In this document: positions 1-10,850 of the stretch, in pieces
How the letters are laid out: every line of letters starts with the position of its first letter
Numbering within the stretch: position 1 is the stretch's first letter
Assembly (NCBI GenBank): GCA_963682055.1
Contig: OY821747.1
Span: forward strand, 19,704,258-19,768,257
From: Primula veris
Lineage: Eukaryota > Streptophyta > Magnoliopsida > Ericales > Primulaceae
DNA: 64,000 nucleotides
Reading direction: 5' to 3'
Notes under the pieces: generated by a model
Database searches by the model: none
What the model was told of the DNA's origin: nothing
The model's input: only the letters and a program-made list of their open reading frames with translations
Made by a program: the position numbers and the translations under genes

Positions 1-389
1 GTTATTTCTTCGTATTAGTATGCTTTCAAAATGTTTGATGTTCTAATGTCTGAGTTCTAGAACCCATACCTTCATTGAATCAATAAACCTACATATTTTA
101 GAGTCACGATTGCATGCAGCATTAACCAAACCTTATCTCAAATATTTATAACCTAATCAGTTATTCTCTTACTTTCATTGGTTGCTCATGGTTGGATTTT
201 GTACGGTGTCAAATATTAGTAGTCTAGTCATTGTTTTACTTGTTTTTAAAACGGTAATTTTTTCGTACCTGCAGACTTACATCATTTAAATACATATACT
301 TTATCATCTCATTCTCATGCCCCTTCTTCATATCCCCTCCATCCCTCCATGTTATTTTTTGTTCTGTTTTCATTATCTCCATCTTAGGG

Positions 390-397
390 TATATAAG
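390..397 (+). promoter_or_regulatory. TATA-like box repeated in each long unit
   Basis: TATATAAG in the context CTTAGGGTATATAAGAGAAT is present once per long unit in both arrays. Several right-array units carry GGGAATATAAG instead (near 58037, 59770 and 62493). It lies about 85 bp upstream of the GCATACAG acceptor-like end. It fits a plant TATA box, but in an AT-rich repeat it may be coincidental. Confidence 0.25.
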
Positions 398-666
398 AGA
401 ATAGGATAGAATAGAATCTGGAAAAATAAGAGTAAGAATTGAGCAAATGTTTTGTTCTCCTTTTGCTTGCATAGAGGTCTTATTGGCTAGGGAATCGGCG
501 AAGTAAGTTCATCTCCCTCTCCAGGAAATCATCCTTCTTGTAAGGTGAATCTTTTACAACTAGGGTTTGTTTGTTATTTAGTTTTATTTTTGATTATTTC
601 TTGGTATTAGTATACATACTTATGTTGCATTTCCTTATGTTGCCTTTCTGTTTGTATTCTGTGTAG

Positions 667-693
667 TCAATGATTGGCTAGGGAATCGGCGAA
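667..693 (+). other. Exon-like core with lost splice donor
   Basis: This 27-bp core follows a pyrimidine-rich tract ending TTCTGTGTAG, but the usual GTAAGT after GGCGAA is replaced by ATTAGG. The equivalent cores ending near 1661, 2629 and 3597 also lack a proximal GT (ATAAGG, ATTAGG and ATAAGG). All four lie just upstream of the 3'UTR-like segment carrying AATAAA (862-867 for this copy). A spliced transcript entering here could run on to the poly(A) signal, or use the GTAAGG about 40 bp downstream. Splicing itself is inferred. Confidence 0.4.
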
Positions 694-861
694 ATTAGGT
701 CATCCCCCTCTCAAGGAAATCATCCTTGTAAGGTGAATCTTTTCCAACTAGGGCTTGTTTGTCCTTTAGTTTTATTTTTGGTTATTTCTTGGTATTAGTA
801 TGCTTTCAAAATGTTTGATGTTCTAATGTCTGAGTTCTAGAACCCATACCTTCATTGAATC

Positions 862-867
862 AATAAA
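862..867 (+). promoter_or_regulatory. Poly(A) signal AATAAA inside a tail repeat
   Basis: AATAAA occurs in the context TGAATCAATAAACCTACAT, which is conserved in every long unit of both arrays (for example 7030-7035 and 54810-54815). It follows a 3'UTR-like stretch, which suggests the amplified segment includes the original gene's polyadenylation region. Use of the signal is not shown. Confidence 0.45.
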
Positions 868-3800
868 CCTACATATTTTAGAGTCACGATTGCATGCAGT
901 ATTAACCAAACCTTATCTCAAATATTTAAAACCTAATCAGTTATTCTCTTACTTTCATTGGTTGCTCATGGTTGGATTTTGTACGGTGTCAAATATTAAT
1001 AGTCTAGTCATTGTTTTACTTGTTTTTAAAACGGTAATTTTTTCGTACCTGCAGACTTACATCATTTAAATACATATACTTTATCATCTCATTCTCATGC
1101 CTCTTCTTCATATCCCCTCCATCCCTCCGTATTATTTTTTGTTCTGCTTTCATAATCTCCATCTTAGGGTATATAAGAGAATAGGATAGAATAGAATATG
1201 AAAAGATAAGAGTAAGAATTGAGCAAATGTTTTGTTCTCCTTTTGCTTGCATACAGGTCTTATTGGCTAGGGAATCGGCGAAGTAAGTTCATCTCCCTCT
1301 CCAGGAAATCATCCTTCTTGTAAGGTGAATCTTTTACAACTAGTGTTTGTTTGTTATTTAGTTTTATTTTTGATTATTTCTTGGTATTAGTATACATACT
1401 TATGTTGCATTTCCTTATGTTGCCTTTCTGTTTGTATTCTGTGTAGTCAATGATTGGCTAGGAAATCGGCGAAGTAAATTCATCTCCCTCTCCAGGAAAA
1501 TTATCCTTCTTCTAAAGTGAATCTTTTACAACTAGGGCTTGTTTGTCCTTTAGTTTTATTTTTAATTATTTCTTGGTATTAGTATACTTATGTTGCATTT
1601 CCTTATGTTGCCTTTCTGTTTGTATTCTGTGTAGTCAATGATTGGCTAGGGAATCGGCGAAATAAGGTCATCCCCCTCTCAAGGAAATCATCCTTGTAAG
1701 GTGAATCTTTTCCAACTAGGGCTTGTTTGTCCTTTAGTTTTATTTTTGGTTATTTCTTCGTATTAGTATGCTTTCAAAATGTTTGATGTTCTAATGTCTG
1801 AGTTCTAGAACCCATACCTTCATTGAATCAATAAACCTACATATTTTAGAGTCACGATTGCATGCAGTATTAACCAAACCTTATCTCAAATATTTATAAC
1901 CTAATCAGTTATTCTCTTACTTTCATTGGTTGCTCATGGTTGGATTTTGTACGGTGTCAAATATTAATAGTCTAGTCATTGTTTTACTTGTTTTTAAAAC
2001 GGTAATTTTTTCGTACCTGCAGACTTACATCATTTAAATACATATACTTTATCATCTCATTCTCATGCCTCTTCTTCATATCCCCTCCATCCCTCCGTAT
2101 TATTTTTTGTTCTGCTTTCATAATCTCCATCTTAGGGTATATAAGAGAATAGGATAGAATAGAATATGGAAAGATGAGAGTAAGAATTGAGCAAATGTTT
2201 TGTTCTCCTTTTGCTTGCATACAGGTCTTATTGGCTAGGGAATCGGCGAAGTAAGTTCATCTCCCTCTCCAGGAAATCATCCTTCTTGTAAGGTGAATCT
2301 TTTACAACTAGGGTTTGTTTGTTATTTAGTTTTATTTTTGATTATTTCTTGGTATTAGTATACATACTTATGTTGCATTTCCTTATGTTGCCTTTCTGTT
2401 TGTATTCTGTGTAGTCAATGATTGGCTAGGAAATCGGCGAAGTAAATTCATCTCCCTCTCCAGGAAAATTATCCTTCTTCTAAAGTGAATCTTTTACAAC
2501 TAGGGCTTGTTTGTCCTTTAGTTTTATTTTTAATTATTTCTTGGTATTAGTATACTTATGTTGCATTTCCTTATGTTGCCTTTCTGTTTGTATTCTGTGT
2601 AGTCAATGATTGGCTAGGGAATCGGCGAAATTAGGTCATCCCCCTCTCAAGGAAATCATCCTTGTAAGGTGAATCTTTTCCAACTAGGGCTTGTTTGTCC
2701 TTTAGTTTTATTTTTGGTTATTTCTTGGTATTAGTATGCTTTCAAAATGTTTGATGTTCTAATGTCTGAGTTCTAGAACCCATACCTTCATTGAATCAAT
2801 AAACCTACATATTTTAGAGTCACGATTGCATGCAGTATTAACCAAACCTTATCTCAAATATTTATAACCTAATCAGTTATTCTCTTACTTTCATTGGTTG
2901 CTCATGGTTGGATTTTGTACGGTGTCAAATATTAATAGTCTAGTCATTGTTTTACTTGTTTTTAAAACGGTAATTTTTTCGTACCTGCAGACGTACATCA
3001 TTTAAATACATATACTTTATCATCTCATTCTCATGCCTCTTCTTCATATCCCCTCCATCCCTCCGTATTATTTTTTGTTCTGCTTTCATAATCTCCATCT
3101 TAGGGTATATAAGAGAATAGGATAGAATAGAATATGGAAAGATAAGAGTAAGAATTGAGCAAATGTTTTGTTCTCCTTTTGCTTGCATACAGGTCTTATT
3201 GGCTAGGGAATCGGCGAAGTAAGTTCATCTCCCTCTCCAGGAAATCATCCTTCTTGTAAGGTGAATCTTTTACAACTAGGGTTTGTTTGTTATTTAGTTT
3301 TATTTTTGATTATTTCTTGGTATTAGTATACATGCTTATGTTGCATTTCCGTATGTTGCCTTTCTGTTTGTATTCTGTGTAGTCAATGATTGGCTAGGAA
3401 ATCGGCGAAGTAAATTCATCTCCCTCTCCAGGAAAATTATCCTTCTTCTAAAGTGAATCTTTTACAACTAGGGCTTGTTTGTCCTTTAGTTTTATTTTTA
3501 ATTATTTCTTGGTATTAGTATACTTATGTTGCATTTCCTTATGTTGCCTTTCTGTTTGTATTCTGTGTAGTCAATGATTGGCTAGGGAATCGGCGAAATA
3601 AGGTCATCCCCCTCTCAAGGAAATCATCCTTGTAAGGTGAATCTTTTCCAACTAGGGCTTGTTTGTCCTTTAGTTTTATTTTTGGTTATTTCTTCGTATT
3701 AGTATGCTTTCAAAATGTTTGATGTTCTAATGTCTGAGTTCTAGAACCCATACCTTCATTGAATCAATAAACCTACATATTTTAGAGTCCCGATTGCATG

Positions 3801-6800
3801 CAGTATTAACCAAACCTTATCTCAAATATTTATAACCTAATCAGTTATTCTCTTACTTTCATTGGTTGCTCATGGTTGGATTTTGTACGGTGTCAAATAT
3901 TAATAGTCTAGTCATTGTTTTACTTGTTTTTAAAACGGTAATTTTTTCGTACCTGCAGACGTACATCATTTAAATACATATACTTTATCATCTCATTCTC
4001 ATGCCTCTTCTTCATATCCCCTCCATCCCTCCGTATTATTTTTTGTTCTGCTTTTATAATCTCCATCTTAGGGTATATAAGAGAATAGGATAGAATAGAA
4101 TATGGAAAGATAAGAGTAAGAATTGAGCAAATGTTTTGTTCTCCTTTTGCTTGCATACAGGTCTTATTGGCTAGGGAATCGGCGAAGTAAGTTCAACTCC
4201 CTCTCCAGGAAATCATCCTTCTGGTAAGGTGAATCTTTTACAACTAGGGTTTGTTTGTTATTTAGTTTTATTTTTGATTATTTCTTGGTATTATTTGTTT
4301 GTATTATGTGTAGTCAATGATTGGCTAGGGAATTGGCGAAGTAAGTTCATCCTCCTCTCCAGGAAATCATCCTTGTAAGGTGAATCTTTTCCAACTAGGG
4401 CTTGTTTGTCCTTTAGTTTTATTTTTGATTATTTCTTGGTATTAGTATGCTTTCAAAATGTTTGATGTTCTAATGTCTGAGTTCTAGAACCCATACCTTC
4501 ATTGAATCAATAAACCTACATATTTTAGAGTCCCGATTGCATGCAGTATTAACCAAACCTTATGTCAAATATTTATAACCTAATCAGTTATTCTCTTACT
4601 TTCATTGGTTGCTCATGGTTGGATTTTGTACGGTGTCAAATACTAATAGTCTAGTCATTGTTTTACTTGTTTTTAAAACGGTAATTTTTTCGTACCTGCA
4701 GTTGTCTCGTACATGATTTAAATACATATACTTTATCATCTCATTCTCATGCCTTTTCTTCATATCGCCTCCATCCCTCTATGTTATTTTTTGTTCTGCT
4801 TTCATAATCTACATCTTAGGGTATATAAGAGAATAGGATAGAATAGAATCTGGAAAGATAAGAGTAAGAATTGAGCAAACGTTTTGTTCTTCTTTGGCTT
4901 GCATACAGGTCTTAGGGAATCGGCGAAGTAAGTTCATCTCCCTTTCTAGGAAATCATCCTTCTTGTAAGGTGAATCTTTTACAATTCGGGCTTGTTTGTC
5001 CTTTAGTTTTATTTTTGATTATTTCTTGGTGGTATTAGTATACTTATGTTGCATTTCCTTATGTTGCCTTTCTGTTTGTATTCTGTGTAGTCAATGATTG
5101 GCTAGGGAATCGGCGAAGTAAGTTCATCCCCCTCTACAGGAAATCATCCTTCTTGTAAGGTGAATCTTTTCCAACTAGGGCTTGTTTGTCCTTTAGTTTT
5201 ATTTTTGATTATTTCTTGGTATTAGTATACATACTTATGTTGCATTCCTTATGTTGCCTTTATGTTTGTTTTCTGTGTAGTCAATGATTGGCTAGGAAAT
5301 CGGCGAAGTAAATTCATCTCCCTCTCCAGGAAAATTATCCTTCTTCTAAAGTGAATCTTTTACAACTAGGGCTTGTTTGTCCTTTAGTTTTATTTTTGAT
5401 TATTTCTTGGTATTAATATGCTTTCAAAATGTTTGATGTTCTAATGTCTGAGTTCTAGAACCCATACCTTCATTGAATCAATAAACCTACATATTTTAGT
5501 CCCGATTGCATGCAGTATTAACCAAACCTTATGTCAAATATTTATAACCTAATCAGTTATTCTCTTACTTTCATTGGTTGCTCATGGTTGGATTTTGTAC
5601 GGTGTCAAATACTAATAGTCTAGTCATTGTTTTACTTGATTTTAAAACGGTAATTTTTTCGTACCTGCAGACGTCTCGTACATGATTTAAATACATATAC
5701 TTTATCATCTCATTCTCATGCCTCTTCTTCATATCCCTTCATCCCTCCGTTTTATTTTTTGTTCTGCTTTCATAATCTCCATCTTAGGGTATATAAGAGA
5801 ATAGGATAGAATAGAATCTGGAAAAATAAGAGTAAGAATTGAGCAAACGTTTTGTTCTCCTTTTGCTTGCATACAGGTCTTAGGGAATCGGCGAAGTAAG
5901 TTCATCTCCCTTTCCAGGAAATCATCCTTCTTGTAAGGTGAATCTTTTACAACTAGGGCTTGTTTGTCCTTCAGTTTTATTTTTGATTATTTCTTGGTAT
6001 TAGTATACTTATGTTGAATTTCCTTATGTTGCCTTTCTGTTTGTATTTTGTGTAGTCAATGATTGGTTAGGGAATCGGCGAAGTAAGTTCATCTCCCTCT
6101 CCAGGAAATCATTTTCCTTGTAAGGTGAATCTTTTCCAACTAGGGCTTGTTTGTCCTTTAGTTTTATTTTTGGTTATTTCTTGGTATTAGTATGCTTTCA
6201 AAATGTTTGATGTTCTAATGTCTGAGTTATAGAACCCATACCTTTATTGAATCAATAAACCTACATATTTTAGAGTCCCGATTGCATGCAGTATTAACCA
6301 AACCTTATGTCAAATATTTATAACCTAATCAGTTATTCTCTTACTTTCATTGGTTGCTCATGGTTGGATTTTGTACGGTGTCAAATACTAATAGTCTAGT
6401 CATTGTTTTACTTGTTTTTAAAACGGTAATTTTTTCGTACCTGCAGTTGGCTCGTACATGATTTAAATACATATACTTTATCATCTCATTCTCATGCCTT
6501 TTCTTCATATCGCCTCCATCCCTCTATGTTATTTTTGTTCTGCTTTCATAATCTACATCTTAGGGTATATAAGAGAATAGGATAGAATAGAATCTGGAAA
6601 GATAAGAGTAAGAATAGAGCAAACGTTTTGTTCTTCTTTTGCTTGCATACAGGTCTTAGGGAATCGGCGAAGTAAGTTCATCTCCCTTTCCAGGAAATCA
6701 TCCTTCTTGTAAGGTGAATCTTTTACAATTCGGGCTTGTTTGTCCTTTAGTTTTATTTTTGATTATTTCTTGGTATTAGTATACTTATGTTGCATTTCCT

Positions 6801-7045
6801 TATGTTGCCTTTCTGTTTGTATTCTGTGTAGTCAATGATTGGCTAGGGAATCGGCGAAGTAAGTTCATCCCCCTCTACAGGAAATCATCCTTCTTGTAAG
6901 GTGAATCTTTTCCAACTAGGGCTTGTTTGTCCTTTAGTTTTATTTTTGATTATTTCTTGGTATTTGTATGCTTTCAAAATGTTTGATGTTCTAATTTCTG
7001 AGTTCTAGAACCCATATCTTCATTGAATCAATAAACCTACATATT

Positions 7046-7506
7046 TTTATTTTTCGTGTAATGTATAGGCAAACATGTAATTTCATAAAATAAATAAGTT
7101 TGGCAGAAGTTAACTTGGTAGTTTTCCAGGATTATATATTTGGATTTGTGTTTATATTTGTACTCCTCAATGTGATTACGATTGCAATATGTCTGCGTCT
7201 TTGGGAAGATGATTTGGTACTTGGTGGTAGATTTCTTTATTGCTGGAATTTATTAAAACAAAAATGGGCATTTCTGTTGCGGTATATAGTGCTCGGTCTT
7301 GCTAGATAGATTGCTGGTTTTGGTGTACAAAAACAGACCCAACGATCACATCAAAATCAGCAATCAAATCAAAGCAAATTTTTCACCAAATGAAAAATGA
7401 AAAGTTAAAAGTATTTTTTGTTTGCTTTTCTCAATGTAACTAACTGCGATATATGGTGGTTGAATGTGCGGTTGTCACTAAGTCGAATCGATCGAGTATA
7501 CACTGA
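7046..7506. other. Unique AT-rich spacer, no supported gene
   Basis: This is the junction DNA between the left array and the first hAT element. A 69-codon frame at 7100-7309 has no ATG start (its first codon is TTG), matches no family I recognise and looks like chance. I see no splice-supported exon, RNA gene or clear repeat here. Confidence 0.5.
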
Positions 7507-7514
7507 CACACTAG

Positions 7515-7983
7515 CAGGGGCGGCACAGGCCCAAGCCCAAGCCCAGTAAGACTTGGGTCTTGAGCAAGAAGGTAAATAATTTTTTGGGATGGATAATATG
7601 GAACAAATAATATATATTGTTTAAATTTATCATTTATATATATGTAGCCTAAATGGTTATGAACCTATCATAACTCTTGAAAACTCAAGTTCAAACATTC
7701 CCAACAACACATTATTTTTTTTGACATTTCTAATCTTATGTATTCTTAATACAATAACAATTGTTTTATATCTTTTAAACTATTTCTTTGGTTTAATTGT
7801 TTTATTCATATGAACACACTATTTGTTTAGATTAATTTTATTTATTTGTTGTTAAAATCATGAAATTTAACCCAAGTAAAAAGATATTTTTTTGCTTAAT
7901 AATATCACTATGAGCAATAAAAAAATTTAAACATTGGGCAAGTGTAGAAGCCGGACTGCCCCTACACACCGGTGCTGCCCGTG
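7515..7983. mobile_element. Short non-autonomous hAT element (hAT-1)
   Basis: This is a 469-bp element flanked by an exact 8-bp direct repeat CACACTAG (7507-7514 and 7984-7991), the target-duplication length typical of hAT transposons. The left end reads CAGGGGCGGCACAGG. The right end read inward on the minus strand is CACGGGCAGCACCGG, so the ends form an imperfect terminal inverted repeat with 12 of 15 matches. The interior is AT-rich with no transposase frame, so any movement would have relied on enzyme from elsewhere. A second GC-rich copy of the end motif (GGACTGCCCCTA, about 7953-7964) lies just inside the right end. Confidence 0.8.
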
Positions 7984-7991
7984 CACACTAG

Positions 7992-8440
7992 TGATAGATC
8001 TATTTTCTTCTTGAACTTGAGAAATTCGAACAATTATACTCCTGTCATTTTCTACACAAAATCATTGCTAGCTTGTACTCAAAGTTGTAAGATCTTTTTG
8101 TTCCACTAGTTAGTTCCTACGTATATATATGGCTAAAGCAATCTGTTTTACAACCTAAACCAGCCTTTTTTTTGTTTACAATATCTAGATGTGGATTTTT
8201 TTTGCGTTCAAGGCAAATGGATCATGCTTGGTTGTCTAATTTATTTTGTTGTTGTAGCATCCCAATGATCCTCCATACTCTTACTAATTGGAACCCTGGA
8301 TCACATCTTCATTTTTAGAAGTGAAATTTTTTAAAGAAACTGTATATGATCATTATATCTGACATATAACAGTATTACAAATAGAGTATATTCAATTTGT
8401 AGAAACCATAATCCACAACTCAATATTATGTATTTCTCTG
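7992..8440. other. AT-rich intergenic spacer
   Basis: This stretch has no coding frame of note, no tandem repeat and no recognisable transposon ends. It joins hAT-1 to the dispersed repeat that precedes the GRF pseudogene. Confidence 0.5.
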
Positions 8441-8560
8441 GTTTTATAATGTTTTGTGACCTATATTTTGCCATTTTTTCAGTTTTATACTCCAAATTTT
8501 AAAATTTTCATTTTTGTGCCACAAGTTTACGCCTTTTATGTTTTTTAGTTATTTCCGTCT
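8441..8560 (+). repeat. Dispersed repeat, copy 1
   Basis: This ~120-bp segment is clearly similar to the reverse complement of 53372-53490. Shared blocks include ATGTTTTGT, TTTGCCATTTTTTCAGTTTT and TTTACGCCTTTT in the same order, with small indels. The two copies lie in opposite orientation on either side of the satellite. I do not recognise the family; it is probably the end of a transposon. Confidence 0.65.
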
Positions 8561-8768
8561 AAAAATGTAACAGGTGGCACCAGAAATCAATCACGTGCCT
8601 TTTTTTAAAGTCATGTGCCTCTATTTTTATACATTTACTGTAATACCCTTCATTTGCTTGGAAATTTCCTGTAATACACTTCATTTTCATACACTATTCC
8701 CTCCAAACGAGCAACTGAGACAGAAAAAGTGCGCCAAAATTACATATGTATATAAATATGTATGTATT

Positions 8769-8777
8769 TATATATAA
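8769..8777 (+). promoter_or_regulatory. Candidate TATA box of the GRF pseudogene
   Basis: TATATATAA lies 87 bp upstream of the ATG at 8864. It is followed by CT-rich stretches (CTCTCTCTCTAC and TTTTCTCTCTCTTTCTCC) typical of plant 5' untranslated leaders. Position and context support a decayed promoter; nothing shows it is active. Confidence 0.4.
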
Positions 8778-8863
8778 CACAACCGCCATTGAAGCGTGCT
8801 CTCTCTCTACTGTATAATTTCATCTAACTTTTAATTTGATAATTTTTTCTCTCTCTTTCTCCA

Positions 8864-9274
8864 ATGGAGAGAATATGTGATTGCAAAACAAAAATGCAAT
8901 TGCTAACATCATGGAGTGATGATAACTCAGGTCGTAAGTATCACAAATGCCCTAACATGAACTGTGGTGCTCTCAGGTGGTATGATCTCCTTATGTATGT
9001 TAAGGCAAAAATGAGAGAAATGCTAAATTATATTGGAAATACAGAGAATGAAGTTGCTGAAATGAAAAAAAATAAATAAAAAAATTGGAGATTGAAGTTA
9101 CTGAAATGGAAAAGGAAAGAGAGAAAATGCAGTTGCAAGTGTAGGGGAAAGTGAGTGATTTTAACAAGAACGTGGCCACGTTGAAGGCTGAAAATAAGAA
9201 GTAAATTATGATATTCATTTTGGTAGTGTGTTTGTTGTTTTTTGTAATGTGGGTAACAAATAAATTGATGCAAA
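8864..9274 (+). pseudogene. GRF-type zinc-finger protein pseudogene, 5' part
   Basis: The ATG at 8864 opens a 71-codon frame that ends at TAA 9077-9079. Residues 5-41 form a GRF zinc finger: CDC at 5-7, the GRKYHKC block with GR at 23-24 and Cys29, Cys34, and RWYD at 38-41. In known plant relatives a coiled coil and a C-terminal membrane helix follow. Here those parts continue in another frame from 9085 (LEIEVTEMEKEREKMQLQ, then LKAENKK, then the hydrophobic MIFILVVCLLFFVMW). A length change in the A-rich tract at 9065-9084 caused the frameshift. Stop codons at 9142-9144 (TAG) and 9202-9204 (TAA) break the second frame. A hAT element then interrupts the tail at 9275. GRF fingers bind nucleic acid in other proteins; the role of these small membrane-anchored plant forms is unclear. 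The 71-residue product alone might still be made. Confidence 0.75.
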
Positions 9275-9959
9275 CAGGCCCGATTTTAGGCTAAGGCCCA
9301 ATAGGCATGGACCTATAGCCCCCCAAAAACCCTATTTTTTTAAAACCCCCATTTTTATATATGAATTTACTATTATACCCTTCATATTTATTAATAAAAA
9401 CTAATAACATTAATAAAAATACTTCATACACACCCGGACAAGATTCGTGAATCAACAAATCAAAATTATACAATTTACAAATTACAACGGTAAACAAGAA
9501 AGAAAAAAGAAAAAAGAAAAATCTAGGCCTTTTTCACATCTGAATCTCTTCTTTATAGGTAATTGATTCAAATCATTAATTGTTGTTAGAATCACATGTT
9601 TATCTCATATTCTCATTGTATTTTCAAGTATATTTTATTTAATTAGAAAACTATTTGCTGAATTTTTTCTTATTTGCCTTGTGACTTGTGTTTTGTTTTT
9701 TGAAATAGCTTAGTATTTGTTTATTGTTTGATTTGATGCAAATAACCAAATTCTAGGATTGGAAAAACTTGTCTTTCATTGGAATTGCAAGTTTTTATTT
9801 GATAATATTAATTGGTGCAAATAACCGAATTCTGAGATTGGAAAAACATGTCTTTCATTGAAATTACAAGTTTTTATTTGATAAAATTAATTCGATGGAT
9901 AAAAAAAGCCCCCAATTTTCTGATGACCTACAACCCCCGTAAGTCTGAAAACGGTCCTG
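9275..9959. mobile_element. Non-autonomous hAT element (hAT-2) inside the GRF pseudogene
   Basis: This 685-bp insertion is flanked by an exact 8-bp direct repeat GATGCAAA (9267-9274 and 9960-9967). The left end is CAGGCCCGATTTTAGGCT. The right end read inward on the minus strand is CAGGACCGTTTTCAGACT, so 14 of 18 bases match. The 8-bp duplication and CAGG ends place it in the hAT superfamily. The interior has no transposase frame. Two ~80-bp stretches inside it (about 9735-9800 and 9812-9885) resemble each other, sharing GGTGCAAATAACC-like and GTCTTTCATTG blocks, so the element contains an internal duplication. Confidence 0.85.
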
Positions 9960-9967
9960 GATGCAAA

Positions 9968-10060
9968 TGAGGAGCTGTACAATGGCAAGTTGGAACTGGT
10001 TTAAGAAAATGATTTATTTAATTGTGGTGTTTTTTTATGTAATATCTTAAGTGATCAATG
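9968..10060 (+). pseudogene. GRF pseudogene, 3' part beyond hAT-2
   Basis: If hAT-2 and one copy of its target duplication are set aside, the second-frame reading of the GRF pseudogene continues here. It has a short polar stretch and then a second hydrophobic run (KKMIYLIVVFFYVIS) before TAA. In another frame the DNA reads EELYNGKLELV, a coiled-coil-like motif expected just before the membrane helix, so small indels are likely. This supports one gene tail split by the transposon. Confidence 0.5.
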
Positions 10061-10349
10061 TGTTTGTATATGTAAGAAAATGGTTAATGTAATGCAATGA
10101 AATTTTTTAAGTGTTTTGTATTGATGTATGCATTTGGTTGAGTTTATATGTATGCAATTTATTTGTGTGGATATGTGTATGTGTGAGGATTAAAATAAAA
10201 AATATGGTCCAAGTTATCGGATTTTTACCAATTCTGATCAAAATCCGATAAACTTAGGAACAGTTTACTGCCTACAACCTAGCCCACTTTACACACAAAA
10301 GATCAAAAAACAAATACGCAAAAAAGAAACACAAAACAACAACAAATTC
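10061..10349. other. AT-rich spacer with one strong hairpin
   Basis: The first part looks like decayed 3' untranslated sequence of the GRF gene (TGTTTGTATATG-type T-rich DNA). The only structure I can support is the inverted repeat at 10215-10250. Confidence 0.4.
10215..10250. repeat. 11-bp perfect inverted repeat
   Basis: TATCGGATTTT at 10215-10225 pairs exactly with AAAATCCGATA at 10240-10250 across a 14-nt loop. The outer flanks AAGT and ACTT can extend the stem with a one-base bulge. It could be a relic of MITE termini or a transcript hairpin. No target duplication was evident. Confidence 0.5.
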
Positions 10350-10850
10350 ATAGCCACTTATGCCACCCAAACAACACCAATATGTACACAAGTTATAAGC
10401 CACTTAAGCCTCACAAACAACACCAAAATGAGCATAAATTATAAGCCACTTAAGGCTCATAAATAAGGACAAAATATGCAGAAATAAGCCACTCAAGGCA
10501 CCATAAACAACATAAAACAACATTATAATTTAACACAAATAAAAGCCACTTAAGGCACCATAAAGAACAACATAATTTAACTCAAATTGAAGGCCACTTA
10601 AGGTACATAATTAACCCAAATTCAAGACCACTTAAGGCACAAAATTAACACAAATTAAAGGCAAGGCACATAATTTAACACAAATTCAAGGCCACTTAAC
10701 GCACATAATTTAACACGAATTAAAGGGCACTTAACGCACATAATTAACCCAAATTCAAGGTCACTTAAGGCACAAAATTAATACAAATTCAAGGCCACTT
10801 AATACACAAAATTAACACAAATTCAAGTCCACTTAGCTTAAGCCACTTAG
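10350..10850. repeat. Minisatellite of GCCACTTAAGGCAC units
   Basis: About a dozen imperfect units of ~35-45 bp are present. Each has GCCACTTAAGGCAC or a near variant, followed by an A-rich stretch such as ATAATTTAACACAAATTCAA. Units are most regular from about 10540 to 10830 and more diverged to the left. The right end overlaps the predicted last codons of the MULE pseudogene, whose end carries the same CTAAGTGGCTTAAGC core on the minus strand. The minisatellite may therefore have grown from the transposon's 3' end. Confidence 0.75.

Larger units (their letters stand above)
1..7045 (+). repeat. Left tandem array of hnRNP-gene 3'-tail repeats
   Basis: This is a tandem array that continues beyond the left edge. 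The landmark AAAACGGTAAT recurs at 248, 1028, 1996, 2964, 3932, 4675, 5644 and 6420, so the periods are 780, 968, 968, 968, 743, 969 and 776 bp. Each long unit contains one to three exon-like cores (TTGGCTAGGGAATCGGCGAA), usually followed by GTAAGT and preceded by a TGTGTAG or GCATACAG acceptor-like end. It also contains a 3'UTR-like stretch with AATAAA and a TATATAAG box. The cores match the end of the hnRNP-like coding exon at 54049-54453, so the array is derived from that gene's 3' end. The three 968-bp units are nearly identical. The 78-residue minus-strand frames that recur here are by-products of the repeat. The array stops about 10 bp after the AATAAA at 7030. Confidence 0.9.

Noticed and set aside
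236..4156. Five near-identical 78-codon minus-strand frames, one per long repeat unit, with more at 54964-63531
   Set aside because: They lie antisense across intron-like and 3'UTR-like DNA, copy number follows the tandem repeat, they match no known family, and related units break or extend the frame freely.
7100..7309. 69-codon hydrophobic frame
   Set aside because: No ATG at its start, no recognisable motif, no splice or promoter context, and AT-rich composition that favours hydrophobic chance frames.
8574..8777. 67-codon + strand frame before the GRF gene
   Set aside because: It has no motif and ends in the TATA-like, AT-rich promoter zone; it starts just past the dispersed repeat and looks like chance.
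9000..9273. Two overlapping minus-strand frames of 72 and 81 codons
   Set aside because: They are antisense to the GRF zinc-finger pseudogene, whose + strand frames contain recognisable motifs.
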